Source: Caulobacter sp. RHG1
GTDB taxonomy: Bacteria > Pseudomonadota > Alphaproteobacteria > Caulobacterales > Caulobacteraceae
NCBI RefSeq assembly: GCF_013181195.1
Contig: NZ_SMZP01000013.1
Coordinates: 1-52,183 of the forward strand
Reading direction: 5' to 3'
DNA length: 52,183 nucleotides
In this document: in pieces, positions 17,509 through 25,667 of the stretch
Layout: every line of letters begins with the position of its first letter
Numbering within the stretch: position 1 is the first letter of the stretch
Position numbers and translations under genes: made by a program
Notes under the pieces: generated by a model
What the model saw: only the letters and a program-made list of their open reading frames with translations
Database searches by the model: none
What the model was told of the DNA's origin: nothing

Positions 17509-17997
17509 ATGACCACCATTGTTTTCATCCAGGTCCACGAGCGGGACGGCCTCATCGAGGCCGAACTGCCCCCCGACGCGACCCACGAGCATCTGCACGA
17601 TGTGATCGCAGCGCTCGGGATCGAACTCGACGATGACACCTTCATCTTCATCGACGAGGCGGAAAAGCCGCTGGTGCACAAGCACCACGAGCCCCTGCCG
17701 CCCATCAAGCGCGGCTGCCGCATCCACGTCAGCAAGTGCCGCAAGGTCAAGGTGACGGCGCACTACCTCGAGAAGACCGAGGAGCGCACCTTCACGCCGG
17801 GCGCGCGGGTCAAAAAGGTCAAGGCCTGGGCGGTCGAGACGTTCAAGCTCGACCGCCACGACGCCGCTGAGCACGTGCTCCAGCTCTGCAACTCGACGGA
17901 CCGGCCGGCGACCGATACGCCGCTGCACGAGCTGACTAAGGCCCCGGTCTGCTCGGTGTGCTTCGACCTCGTCCCCGAAAAGCGCGTCGAGGGCTAG
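17509..17997 (+). CDS. Two-domain ubiquitin-like protein
   Basis: A 162-residue protein with two apparent beta-grasp (ubiquitin-like) units: residues 1-75 and about 77-162. Each begins with a beta hairpin (TTIVFIQVHERDGLIEAELP; KVKVTAHYLEKTEERTF), then a helix and further strands. It ends in EKRVEG, a single C-terminal Gly exactly where an E1 would adenylate, so no trimming would be needed. A CSVC pair near the end is notable. It lies directly before E2-, JAB- and E1-like genes. Bacterial relatives (the Bil and multi-ubiquitin types) are conjugated to target proteins; the target here is unknown. A GAAAGGA site precedes the ATG. Confidence 0.82.
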   Translation: MTTIVFIQVHERDGLIEAELPPDATHEHLHDVIAALGIELDDDTFIFIDEAEKPLVHKHHEPLPPIKRGCRIHVSKCRKVKVTAHYLEKTEERTFTPGARVKKVKAWAVETFKLDRHDAAEHVLQLCNSTDRPATDTPLHELTKAPVCSVCFDLVPEKRVEG

Positions 17998-18483
17998 ATG
18001 AACGTCGCGGTCTCCCCGGCCCGGCTGCTCCTCGAACAAGACCTCGCCGCACCGGAGTTCCGGTGTGGCGAGATCGAGGGTCGCTGGAGGCATGTGTCCA
18101 CCACGTGGCCGCATGTGATCATCACTGTCAGTGCCGACGCGCGGCCTGGCGCGCCCGACGAGTACGGGTTTCGCTTCGAGTGTTCCGGCTATCGCCAGAA
18201 CCCTGCGACGGCTCAGCCCTGGGACGTCATGGCCAACCGACCACTGCCGTTCGGCCAGTGGCCAACGGGTAGAACGATCCTTCCGTCCATCTTCCGGCCC
18301 GATTGGAAGAGCGGCCAGTGCCTGTACCTGCCCTGCGATCGCTTCTCCATCGAAGGCCACGACAACTGGCGCAACGAACACCCTAGCCGGCTCTGGCAGC
18401 CGCGCCGCGGGATCATCTGTTATCTGGAGCAGCTCTATGACCTTTTCTATCAAAGCGACTATTCGGGCGTTCGTGGCGCCTGA
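17998..18483 (+). CDS. E2-like ubiquitin-conjugating enzyme
   Basis: A 161-residue protein that fits an E2 (UBC-fold) role. The segment IFRPDWKSGQCLYLP (about 98-112) matches the E2 pattern F-H-P-x5-G-x-x-C-L, putting the catalytic Cys at C108. Upstream the protein has a short N-terminal helix, beta strands with GEIEGRWRHVS and IITVSAD, and downstream a helix LEQLYDLFYQSDY. The ATG directly follows the stop of the ubiquitin-like gene with no gap. E2 enzymes take the activated modifier from E1 as a thioester and pass it to a target. Sequence similarity to eukaryotic E2 is low, so context carries much of the call. Confidence 0.75.
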   Translation: MNVAVSPARLLLEQDLAAPEFRCGEIEGRWRHVSTTWPHVIITVSADARPGAPDEYGFRFECSGYRQNPATAQPWDVMANRPLPFGQWPTGRTILPSIFRPDWKSGQCLYLPCDRFSIEGHDNWRNEHPSRLWQPRRGIICYLEQLYDLFYQSDYSGVRGA

Positions 18484-18958
18484 TCACCGTGTGAGCTGCC
18501 CGCGGCGGCTGTGGGATACGGTGACGCATGAGCTCGACCGCAGGGGAGAGAGAGCCCATGAAGCAGGAGCCTTCCTGCTGGGCCACGCCAACGGCGAACG
18601 CCGGGAAGTGACCGATGTCGTCTTCTACGATGACCTCGACCCGCAGGCGTACTCGACCGGCGTCTGCGTCCTGTACGCCCCAGCCTTCGCCAAGCTCTGG
18701 TCGCTCTGCCGCGAGCGCAAGCTCACCGTGGTGGCTGATGTTCACACACATGGCGGACACGCGATCCAGAGCGAAGCGGATCGCACCAACCCGATGGTGG
18801 CGCGCGCCGGCCACGTCGGCTTGATCCTGCCCGATTTCGCGGTCGCGCCGATCCGCTGGGATCAAGTGGGCATCTACGAATACCGAGGCGACCACCAATG
18901 GCACGACCGCTCGCCACGGGTGCGCCGTGGCTTCTTTTACACCGGCCTATGGAGCTGA
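18437..18958 (+). CDS. JAB/JAMM metallo-isopeptidase
   Basis: A 173-residue JAB/MPN-domain peptidase that would remove or process the ubiquitin-like modifier. The zinc site is H103-x-H105 with S112 and D115 (HTHGGHAIQSEADR), and the catalytic Glu is E42 in HEAGAFLLG. All four motifs are intact, so it should be active. Its ATG at 18437 overlaps the E2-like gene by 47 bases; an in-frame GTG at 18473 would give an 11-base overlap and is a plausible alternative. In Bil-type systems this enzyme acts as the deconjugase (BilD role). Confidence 0.85.
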   Translation: MTFSIKATIRAFVAPDHRVSCPRRLWDTVTHELDRRGERAHEAGAFLLGHANGERREVTDVVFYDDLDPQAYSTGVCVLYAPAFAKLWSLCRERKLTVVADVHTHGGHAIQSEADRTNPMVARAGHVGLILPDFAVAPIRWDQVGIYEYRGDHQWHDRSPRVRRGFFYTGLWS

Positions 18959-18959
18959 C

Positions 18960-20429
18960 ATGACCGACCCGCTTCACACCTCCCTGCACCGCACCGCCAA
19001 GTATTTCATGGATAGCGGGCGCGTGCAGACGATCGAGGAGGCTATGGATCTCCTGAATTCCTTCGGTCTCACCATCGCTGTCGGCCCTGAAGTCCAGACG
19101 AGCCCGGCGGCGCAGATTGCTCTGCTCACCCTGGTAAACCTGGCGCGCCGCACATTCTTGGCTGGCGTCGAGATCGTTGGTCTGACCGATGCACCGGTCC
19201 TCACCCGGCTCGCACTGGAAGCCAGCCTGGTCGATGCGGTCACAAACCTTGGTGGGCGTATCGCGTCACATGCTCAACCCGACTGGCCGGTGGCGATCAT
19301 TGGCTCAGTCCAGATGCAGACGCCTCAGGCGTGCGCGTGGCGCGTAACCTGGCAGGGCTGGCGCGCTGGCGTCGTCCCCGTCCGCGATGGTTGGGCGATG
19401 AATGATGACGCGGTCATGTCGCTAGCTCCCGCCCTGGCGGCCGCAATCTGCGCGGCCGAGGTGTTCACACTGCATGCCGCCGATCACCCGCTAGCCGGCA
19501 AGCGAGCTTCGGGTCTATCGCTCTGGCGTCCGGAATCCGACTGGACCGAAGTTGATGAAACGGAGCCGGTTCTGGCGTTCCTTCCCTCCCGCCTGTGGCT
19601 CATCGGCCTTGGCAATCTCGGTCAGGCCTATTCCTGGCTCCTGGCGTGCCTGCCCTACCCGGTCAGCGGCCTGGAACTGGTGCTGCAGGATTTCGACCGC
19701 CTGGCCCTTTCCAACGACAGCACCTCCGTTCTCACCAGCCTGGACGTCCTTGGTCGGAAGAAGACGCGATGGGCGGCGGAGTGGTTGGAGGCGCGGGGCT
19801 TCACGACCAACGTTGAAGAGCGGCGGTTTGGCGCTTGGACGCGGCGTCAGACCGATGAACCCGCCGTGGCGTTGTGTGGGGTGGACAACGCGATCGCCCG
19901 CGCCGCACTGGAAGATGCGGGGTTCGAGCTAGTCATTGAAGCCGGGTTGGGCGCTGGCCCACAGAGTTTCCGTAGCTTCGCGATGCACACCTTTCCCGGC
20001 CCGAGTCGCGCAAGTGACCTATGGCCAACGACACTTTCGTCGGAAGGGCCGGACGTGTCGCACATGCCGGCCTACATAGACCTCAAAGAGAAGGGGGTCG
20101 ACGCTTGCGGTCTAGCTCAGCTGGCGTCTCGAACTGTGGGTGTTCCATTTGTGGGCCTTGTGGCCGCATCGCTTGCGATCTCAGAGCTCGTCCGTCGGCT
20201 CAATGGCGGAGTCGCTTATGAAGTGATCGCCGGTTCGGTCACGTGCTTCGACGATATAGAGGCATGCGGCGGCACCTCCAAAGTTTACGAGTTTGGTTTC
20301 AGTCCGGTTCTCGAAGTCAATGCGGCTAGCCACACTGATGAAGATTCAAGCTTTGCCAATGAGTCAGCCCGTTCTGGCCCGGGACTTTCACCCATTAGCC
20401 CCGAAGTAGACGTTTCCAGCCTCAGCTAA
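18960..20429 (+). CDS. E1-like ThiF-family activating enzyme
   Basis: A 489-residue E1-like enzyme. The C-terminal half is a ThiF/E1 Rossmann domain: LWLIGLGNLGQAY (GxGxxG nucleotide loop), LVLQDFDRLALSN, CGVDNAIAR, and a late helix VGVPFVGLVAASLAISELVRR. The Cys in GVDACGLAQL, just before that helix, is the candidate thioester Cys. The first 200 residues form an all-alpha/beta N-terminal region without a recognised motif, longer than in simple ThiF proteins. It starts one base after the JAB stop, with GGAGCTGAC before the ATG. It would adenylate the C-terminal Gly of the protein at 17509 and hand it to the E2. Confidence 0.85.
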   Translation: MTDPLHTSLHRTAKYFMDSGRVQTIEEAMDLLNSFGLTIAVGPEVQTSPAAQIALLTLVNLARRTFLAGVEIVGLTDAPVLTRLALEASLVDAVTNLGGRIASHAQPDWPVAIIGSVQMQTPQACAWRVTWQGWRAGVVPVRDGWAMNDDAVMSLAPALAAAICAAEVFTLHAADHPLAGKRASGLSLWRPESDWTEVDETEPVLAFLPSRLWLIGLGNLGQAYSWLLACLPYPVSGLELVLQDFDRLALSNDSTSVLTSLDVLGRKKTRWAAEWLEARGFTTNVEERRFGAWTRRQTDEPAVALCGVDNAIARAALEDAGFELVIEAGLGAGPQSFRSFAMHTFPGPSRASDLWPTTLSSEGPDVSHMPAYIDLKEKGVDACGLAQLASRTVGVPFVGLVAASLAISELVRRLNGGVAYEVIAGSVTCFDDIEACGGTSKVYEFGFSPVLEVNAASHTDEDSSFANESARSGPGLSPISPEVDVSSLS

Positions 20430-20503
20430 TGGGATGAACCAGCCGGGCCGCTGCCGCTCAAGACGCCGTGCGGAAAGCGGACCTTCCCAAGGTCACCGAA
20501 GAG

Positions 20504-21619
20504 TCAGACCTTGCCCTCTCCGGCGAGCGAATAGCTCGTACTACGCCCGCCAGCGGCGTCCTTCGCCAGAACGCCGCGCTTGACCAGGTCGTCGATGTCA
20601 CGGCCAGCGGTGTCCTGGGAGCACTTGGCGATCAGCGCCCATTTTGAAGAGGTCAACTTGCCCTCGAACCCAGCGAGAAGACGCTGAAGCATGATCCGCT
20701 GACGCTCATTGAACGCTTCTCCGGCATGCCGCTCCCAGAAGCACGCCGCGGCGAGCACCACGGCCAATGTCACCTCGGCGCCGTCGAACGAGCGCTCCAA
20801 ACAACCCAGGAACCAGCCGAGCCAGCCGGTGACATCCGTGTCGCCCTTCTGCGTGGTCTCCAGGACGTCGTAGTAGGCTTTGCGCTCAATCCGAATCTGG
20901 GAAGACATGCTGTAGAAGCGCTGGGAGCTGCCATCCGATCGCGCCAGCGCCATGTCGGCGATCGCCCGGGCGATACGACCGTTGCCGTCTTCAAACGGGT
21001 GGATGGTGACAAACCACAGGTGCGCCAGCGCCGCCTTGATCACTGGATCATCAACGGCGTCCCCATTGAACCAAGTGAGAAAGGCCTCCATCTCGGCCGC
21101 CAGCCGCTTGGCCGGCGGCGCCTCAAAGTGAACCCGCTCCCGGCCGATGGCTCCAGAGATGACCTGCATCGGCCCAGCCCCCTCCCCTCGCCAGACGCCG
21201 ACCGTGATCCTGCTCAACCCGCTGTAACCCGTGGGGAAGAGACCCGCGTGCCAGGCAAAGAGCCGCTCCTGTGACAACGGCGCCTGGAAGCCTTGCGTGG
21301 CGTCGAGCATCATCTCAACCACGCCATCGACGTGACGATCGGCCGGCTTTAGCGCGCCGATGTCGATGCCCAGCCGGCGTGCAATGGATGACCGGACCTG
21401 CTCCTTGTCCAGAACCTCGCCTTCGATTTCACTGGACTTAAGGACGTCCTCGGTGAGGGTGCGCAACGAGGCCTCTTCGCGCAAGGAAAAGCCCAGCCCC
21501 TCCATGCGGCCGAGCAGACGACCCTGGCGGTGGCGTACATGGGCGAGCTGACCGGCCAAGGCTGCCCTGTCCCACCGAAGGTTAGGCCAACCTTCGCGTT
21601 CGTAGATATATAGGGCCAT
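20504..21619 (-). CDS. Fic-family protein, DUF4172 type, class II
   Basis: A 371-residue Fic protein with the intact catalytic motif HPFEDGNGRIAR and an inhibitory motif SSEIEGE N-terminal to it, so an autoinhibited class II AMP transferase. The N-terminus YIYEREGWPNLRWD is typical of the DUF4172-containing Fic group, which often ends in a winged helix; the last 60 residues (SSKWALIAKCSQDTAGRDID, DLVKRGVLAKDA) fit that. The ATG at 21619 is chosen over an earlier start because GAGGACAAG precedes it and the family normally starts here. It is transcribed towards the E1-like gene; the upstream region carries repeated TGCGGA elements. Confidence 0.9.
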   Translation of the reverse strand: MALYIYEREGWPNLRWDRAALAGQLAHVRHRQGRLLGRMEGLGFSLREEASLRTLTEDVLKSSEIEGEVLDKEQVRSSIARRLGIDIGALKPADRHVDGVVEMMLDATQGFQAPLSQERLFAWHAGLFPTGYSGLSRITVGVWRGEGAGPMQVISGAIGRERVHFEAPPAKRLAAEMEAFLTWFNGDAVDDPVIKAALAHLWFVTIHPFEDGNGRIARAIADMALARSDGSSQRFYSMSSQIRIERKAYYDVLETTQKGDTDVTGWLGWFLGCLERSFDGAEVTLAVVLAAACFWERHAGEAFNERQRIMLQRLLAGFEGKLTSSKWALIAKCSQDTAGRDIDDLVKRGVLAKDAAGGRSTSYSLAGEGKV

Positions 21620-21660
21620 CAGCTTGTCCTCAGAACCAATTGTGACGGGAGCCCGTTCGG

Positions 21661-21720
21661 TCCGCAAGGATATTCTCCGCATACTTTGCGGATTATGTGG
21701 GCGCTATTCTCCGCAAGCGG
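21661..21720 (-). promoter_or_regulatory. Repeated TGCGGA elements upstream of Fic gene
   Basis: Read on the minus strand, TGCGGA occurs at 21710-21715, 21676-21681 and 21661-21666, twice followed by GAATA, and one inverted copy at 21687-21692 makes a 17-base dyad TCCGCA-N5-TGCGGA. Position and repetition suggest an operator in the Fic promoter. No regulator is assigned. Confidence 0.35.
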
Positions 21721-21805
21721 TCCCGCGTGGCCAAGGCGACCTGACCTATTGGCCGCCTGCAGTCCTCTAACCCCGACTCCGTCTGCTTTCGACAGAGACG
21801 GAAAG

Positions 21806-22162
21806 CTACCGCCGACCAAACTCGTATGCGTCCATCAGCTTCACCAGCACGTCGCTGACGGTCTCACCGCGGTGCTGGTAACAGATATCGCTGAAACGCG
21901 CCTTAGCATCATCGGTCAGCCGCATAGTCAACATCGTCTTGGCGCCAGCGCCCTGGTCATCCCGGGGCTCCGCTCGCTCGGCCGGCGCGTCCATCACCCA
22001 GTCCAGCTGTGAAGGCCCGGGCTTGCTCGCAGGGCCCGCGTCCTGAAGCTTCGCGCCCACGACAGAAGCAAGCTCCGCGGCAAAAGCCGCCCCCGATCCT
22101 GCGTTCATCTCGCCGTCAAAGTCGGCGGTGATCGTGGTGATGGTGACCTTGGTCTTCGACAT
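21806..22162 (-). CDS. Hypothetical protein with RHH-like C-terminus
   Basis: A 118-residue protein. The C-terminal third (TMLTMRLTDDAKARFSDICY, then TVSDVLVKLMDAYEF) has the beta-strand-helix-helix pattern of ribbon-helix-helix DNA binders; the N-terminal 70 residues are low-complexity, Ala/Gly/Pro-rich and of unknown role. The ATG at 22162 begins the conserved-looking MSKTKVTITTIT and is preferred over an earlier start, although the ribosome-binding site is weak. It is divergent from the XRE gene at 22365, so the two may share control. Confidence 0.6.
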   Translation of the reverse strand: MSKTKVTITTITADFDGEMNAGSGAAFAAELASVVGAKLQDAGPASKPGPSQLDWVMDAPAERAEPRDDQGAGAKTMLTMRLTDDAKARFSDICYQHRGETVSDVLVKLMDAYEFGRR

Positions 22163-22294
22163 GTGATGGTTCCGACGGGACCCGCACAGGCTGCGAGATC
22201 CCTGCAAAGGGGTTGCGAGGGTCATCAGCATCCCCGCTTTCGGGGCGCACAGAGGCTAAGCACATGGCGGACCCTCAATGGCCACTTGCCCGAT

Positions 22295-22313
22295 TGCTCC
22301 TATTATGGGAGCA
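22295..22313. promoter_or_regulatory. 19-bp inverted repeat upstream of XRE gene
   Basis: The arms TGCTCC (22295-22300) and GGAGCA (22308-22313) flank TATTATG. It lies about 50 bases before the XRE gene start in a divergent promoter region, so it is a candidate autoregulatory operator. Confidence 0.4.
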
Positions 22314-22364
22314 TTTGACCGCTTGGCTAGCCCTGTCCTGCAAAAAACATCGAGGACGGCGGAC

Positions 22365-22607
22365 ATGGCTGGACGAAGCATCGAGCCGTTCCGGGAGATC
22401 GGCGGGCGCCTGGCGCTGGTTCGCAAGGCCTACGGCCTCACCCAAAGGCAACTGGCCGAACGGGTCGGTCGGCCAGCCTCCTATATCGCCAAGCTTGAGC
22501 TCGCTGAACGCCGGCTCGATGTGATCGACCTGGAGGAGCTCGCCAGGGCCTTGGACCTCGACCCAGGCCTCCTCCTCAGCCGTCTGATGGGCAAAGATCC
22601 GATCTAG
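22365..22607 (+). CDS. Small XRE-family regulator
   Basis: An 80-residue HTH protein: IGGRLALVRKAYGLTQRQLA, ERVGRPASYIAKLELAERRL form the HTH, followed by a helix ELARALDLDPGLLLSRLM. The ATG at 22365 has GAGGA eight bases upstream; an earlier in-frame ATG at 22278 lacks such support and would run through the inverted repeat. It may control the transfer genes that converge on it or the divergent gene at 22162. Confidence 0.8.
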   Translation: MAGRSIEPFREIGGRLALVRKAYGLTQRQLAERVGRPASYIAKLELAERRLDVIDLEELARALDLDPGLLLSRLMGKDPI

Positions 22608-22619
22608 CCGGCACGAAGC

Positions 22620-25600
22620 CTACATCCCCATGCCGTAGTCGCGCTCTCGCTCCCGCGTTTTCTGACGACCCAGCACCATGCCTCGCATGGACGGTCCATC
22701 GCTCAGATCAAGGCTCATGGACCGCTCAAGGGCCATTTCTTTGACTTCGCCGCCGCGCTCGCGGTCCCGCCCGTACTGCTTCAAAGCCTCCGCCGCAGCC
22801 CGCAGGTGATCGAGGGCGACTGGCTTCTGACCGTCCTGTTGCAGAATGAGCTGAGACACCCTGGCCAGATCGTCGGTGACCATCCGCGCGTCCTGGGAGA
22901 GGCGCGAGGCCTGAACATAGAGGCGCGCCATGTTGGCCGCTTCGCCCACCTTGCTGGTGAGCTCGAACACCACCCCGTCAAATGTCGCGCCCTGGGCGCG
23001 ATCGGCCGTCATGGCATAGCCGTAGCCGCTGAACCGTAGGGCCTCGTCGCGTGAAGACAGGGTTTCGGTTTTTCCGGCGAGCTTGCCTTCGCCCTCGTGA
23101 CGGATCGTCACCGACCGGCTGTCGACGGCCAGAACCGAGAAGGCCCCTCCCCGCTCATAGCCGCGATCGCCAAAGCGCGCTTCCCAGACCATCTTCTCGC
23201 CGGCGGCGATCGGGTGCGCCCGCTCCGTGAAACTCGCAAATGAGGGGCTTTTCCGGTCAGCCTCGGCGTTGAGATCGATCAGACGCTCGCCGCCCTTCTC
23301 GCCCCGCACCTTGAGGAGGTTGTTGACCTGGTCGATGCCGATGATGGTCTCGACCATGTTCCGCGGCGTCCCGACGCCCTGGAAGCCCTTGTGATCAACC
23401 ACCTTGTCGCCGAGCGCGTAGCTCCTCGCATCTAGGTGCTCGGCCCGGGTGAGCTTCTTCTCGTAGAGACGCGCGACGTCATGCTCTCGGGCGCCAAGCT
23501 CGCCCGAGTTCTTGAGGTGCTCGCGAAGCTGAACCGACACCAGGCCCCGCATGGCGTTGGTGGCGACTACGATCTGCGTGTCGCGCGCCTGGCGCTGATC
23601 GAGATAGGCTTCGACCACCTTCTGCGCGACGGCGGCGTTATCGCCGTCCTTGCCCACCTCGAGGATGTTAGGCGCCAGCTTGGCCAAGCCCTCCTTGAAC
23701 CGGCCATGGGCCATGTGCTGGACAGCGTCGCGCAGATGATCGGGCGCATGGCGTTGGCGCAGGATCTCGCCCATCTCCGCGCGCTCGGCGCCGCGATCGA
23801 TGATCGCCTTGAACGGATTGCCCGCCCCTGGACCGCCCAACTGGCCCCGATCGCCTAGAAAGCGAACGGCGGGGATTTCGAGCCTTTCGGCCACGCGGGT
23901 GAGCCGAAGCATGGTGTCGTTCGTGAGGGTTGAGGCCTCATCGACGATCAGGATCGTCTTGGAAAAGTCGCGCTTGAGGCGGTCGGCCTCTTCACCGCCC
24001 GCGTTCAGCTTGGCCTCGGCCCCGCGCAGAAAGGATTCGACTGTGCGCGCCACCACGCCCGTCTTGCGGATCTCGTCGGCGAACCGGTGCTGGGAGGCAA
24101 TGCCATAGAGCTTGAACCCGTTTCGCTCGGCGATGTCGTTGGTCACCCGCAGCGACGTGGACTTGCCAACGCCGGCGAACCCTTCAACGACGGCGTAGCG
24201 ATCACGCGATCCCAGCATCATCGCCGCTCCGGCGATCTGGCCGCCGGTCAGGGTCATGCCCGTCCGTTCCTTGATGTTGACCGGGTCCAGCGCCCTGTTG
24301 AGCGTCTCTCTGGAAAGTAGGGCCGGCGCCTTGCCCTTGCCCGCCTCCATGGCCCCGACGATTTCCTGCTCGCGCTGGATCGTTCGGTCCGTGGTCACCG
24401 CGCCGACCACCTTCTGATCGGCGTCCTTGATTGCGCCGGCGGCCACCAAGCGATCAAACGAGGCCTTCAGGCGCTCGTAGGTCATCCCCGCGCTCGAGGC
24501 TATGAGCGCCTTTTGCATGACCAGATGCTTGCTGAAGACCGCCTCGCGCTCCTCGGCCGACTTGAGCCCGAGGGTGACCAGCTGCTGGGCTTCCTGGTCA
24601 GGATCGCGGACCGTGACCGTGTAACGGTCGATCCTCTCATTCTCGCCGCGCAGATCGCGCATCAACCGACGCACGGCTGAAACTCTGTTACTCATGGCCC
24701 CTATCACCCTCTCGGTGACGTCACGGCCGCGTTCTACGGTTCGCGAGGCCAGCTGGCGCATCATGGCGCCAGGATCGGCCTTCTCGGCGCGTTCAGCCCA
24801 TTCGGCCTGCAGGTCTTCGCGGACGATCTCGCCCTTGGCCTTGCGCGTCTGCTTCTGCAGCATCGTGCGCTGGTGCTCGGTGGCTTCGATCCCGCGTTCC
24901 GCTTCCAGCCCCTTCGCCGCTGCGTTGATCTCCTGAGATCGCGAACTGAACTCCGCCACCAGCTTCGCGCTGGAGCCGGCGACTTCCCACCCCAGCTTGC
25001 CCTTTCGCTGGATACTGAAGCCCTCAGACATCAGCCGGTCCTGCAGATCCCGCGCGGCCACAAGCGATGTGTTCTGCTGCCACCGGTACATCTGCCGTGT
25101 TTCGAGGGCGCCGTATTGGCCTGTCTCCGGGTTCTTGGTGGTGTTCGCGATCGGATTGTGGACGTGGATGTGCGGATCGCCGCCCCGGGTAGTGACGTGC
25201 ATCACCGACGCGTAGAGGAGGTTGCCGGTCAGGACCTCGCGGAGCCCGCCTTCCTTGTCCCGCACGCGTGTGATCGCATGGTTCTCCTCGAGGTAGGCCA
25301 TGGCCGCCTGATTGGCGCCCATGATGTGCTCCTTGATCCGATCGGCGAGCGTCGGATCATGTTTCTCGGCCGCCAGGACGAGCAGCGTGACCGACTTGGG
25401 CACAGCGAAGGTGAAGTCCCAACCGGCGTGGTGTTTGGCCTTGTTCTCCGACGCGGTGAGCGCAGGCCCAGCCGGATCAGGGTTCTTGCCGTCCAGGACG
25501 GACCGCAGATCCTCGGCGCTGACCCTGCCCTCCAGGCCAAGGTCCGCAGCGGCCTTGCCGCCCCACTCCAGGTTCGGCGTCCCCGCCTCCCCCTCAATGT

Positions 25601-25667
25601 AGTAGTCATCCTTGGCGTAGTAGCCTGCAGCGCCCGAAGCGCTGCTGATACGCGACGGCGTCATCAT
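22620..25667 (-). CDS. MobF-family conjugative relaxase/helicase (TrwC/TraI-like)
   Basis: A 1015-residue relaxase. The N-terminus has the Tyr cluster GYYAKDDYYIEGE, the transesterification residues, and the metal-binding HxHxH in GGDPHIHVHNPIAN. The C-terminal two-thirds is a helicase with Walker A GFAGVGKST and Walker B-like VDEAST, and an ATP-dependent motif GYAMTADRAQG. It nicks the plasmid at oriT, stays covalently attached and unwinds the transferred strand. It overlaps the TraD stop by four bases (ATGA), so the pair is one operon. The oriT itself is not identified but is likely upstream of TraD. Confidence 0.93.
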   Translation of the reverse strand: MMTPSRISSASGAAGYYAKDDYYIEGEAGTPNLEWGGKAAADLGLEGRVSAEDLRSVLDGKNPDPAGPALTASENKAKHHAGWDFTFAVPKSVTLLVLAAEKHDPTLADRIKEHIMGANQAAMAYLEENHAITRVRDKEGGLREVLTGNLLYASVMHVTTRGGDPHIHVHNPIANTTKNPETGQYGALETRQMYRWQQNTSLVAARDLQDRLMSEGFSIQRKGKLGWEVAGSSAKLVAEFSSRSQEINAAAKGLEAERGIEATEHQRTMLQKQTRKAKGEIVREDLQAEWAERAEKADPGAMMRQLASRTVERGRDVTERVIGAMSNRVSAVRRLMRDLRGENERIDRYTVTVRDPDQEAQQLVTLGLKSAEEREAVFSKHLVMQKALIASSAGMTYERLKASFDRLVAAGAIKDADQKVVGAVTTDRTIQREQEIVGAMEAGKGKAPALLSRETLNRALDPVNIKERTGMTLTGGQIAGAAMMLGSRDRYAVVEGFAGVGKSTSLRVTNDIAERNGFKLYGIASQHRFADEIRKTGVVARTVESFLRGAEAKLNAGGEEADRLKRDFSKTILIVDEASTLTNDTMLRLTRVAERLEIPAVRFLGDRGQLGGPGAGNPFKAIIDRGAERAEMGEILRQRHAPDHLRDAVQHMAHGRFKEGLAKLAPNILEVGKDGDNAAVAQKVVEAYLDQRQARDTQIVVATNAMRGLVSVQLREHLKNSGELGAREHDVARLYEKKLTRAEHLDARSYALGDKVVDHKGFQGVGTPRNMVETIIGIDQVNNLLKVRGEKGGERLIDLNAEADRKSPSFASFTERAHPIAAGEKMVWEARFGDRGYERGGAFSVLAVDSRSVTIRHEGEGKLAGKTETLSSRDEALRFSGYGYAMTADRAQGATFDGVVFELTSKVGEAANMARLYVQASRLSQDARMVTDDLARVSQLILQQDGQKPVALDHLRAAAEALKQYGRDRERGGEVKEMALERSMSLDLSDGPSMRGMVLGRQKTRERERDYGMGM

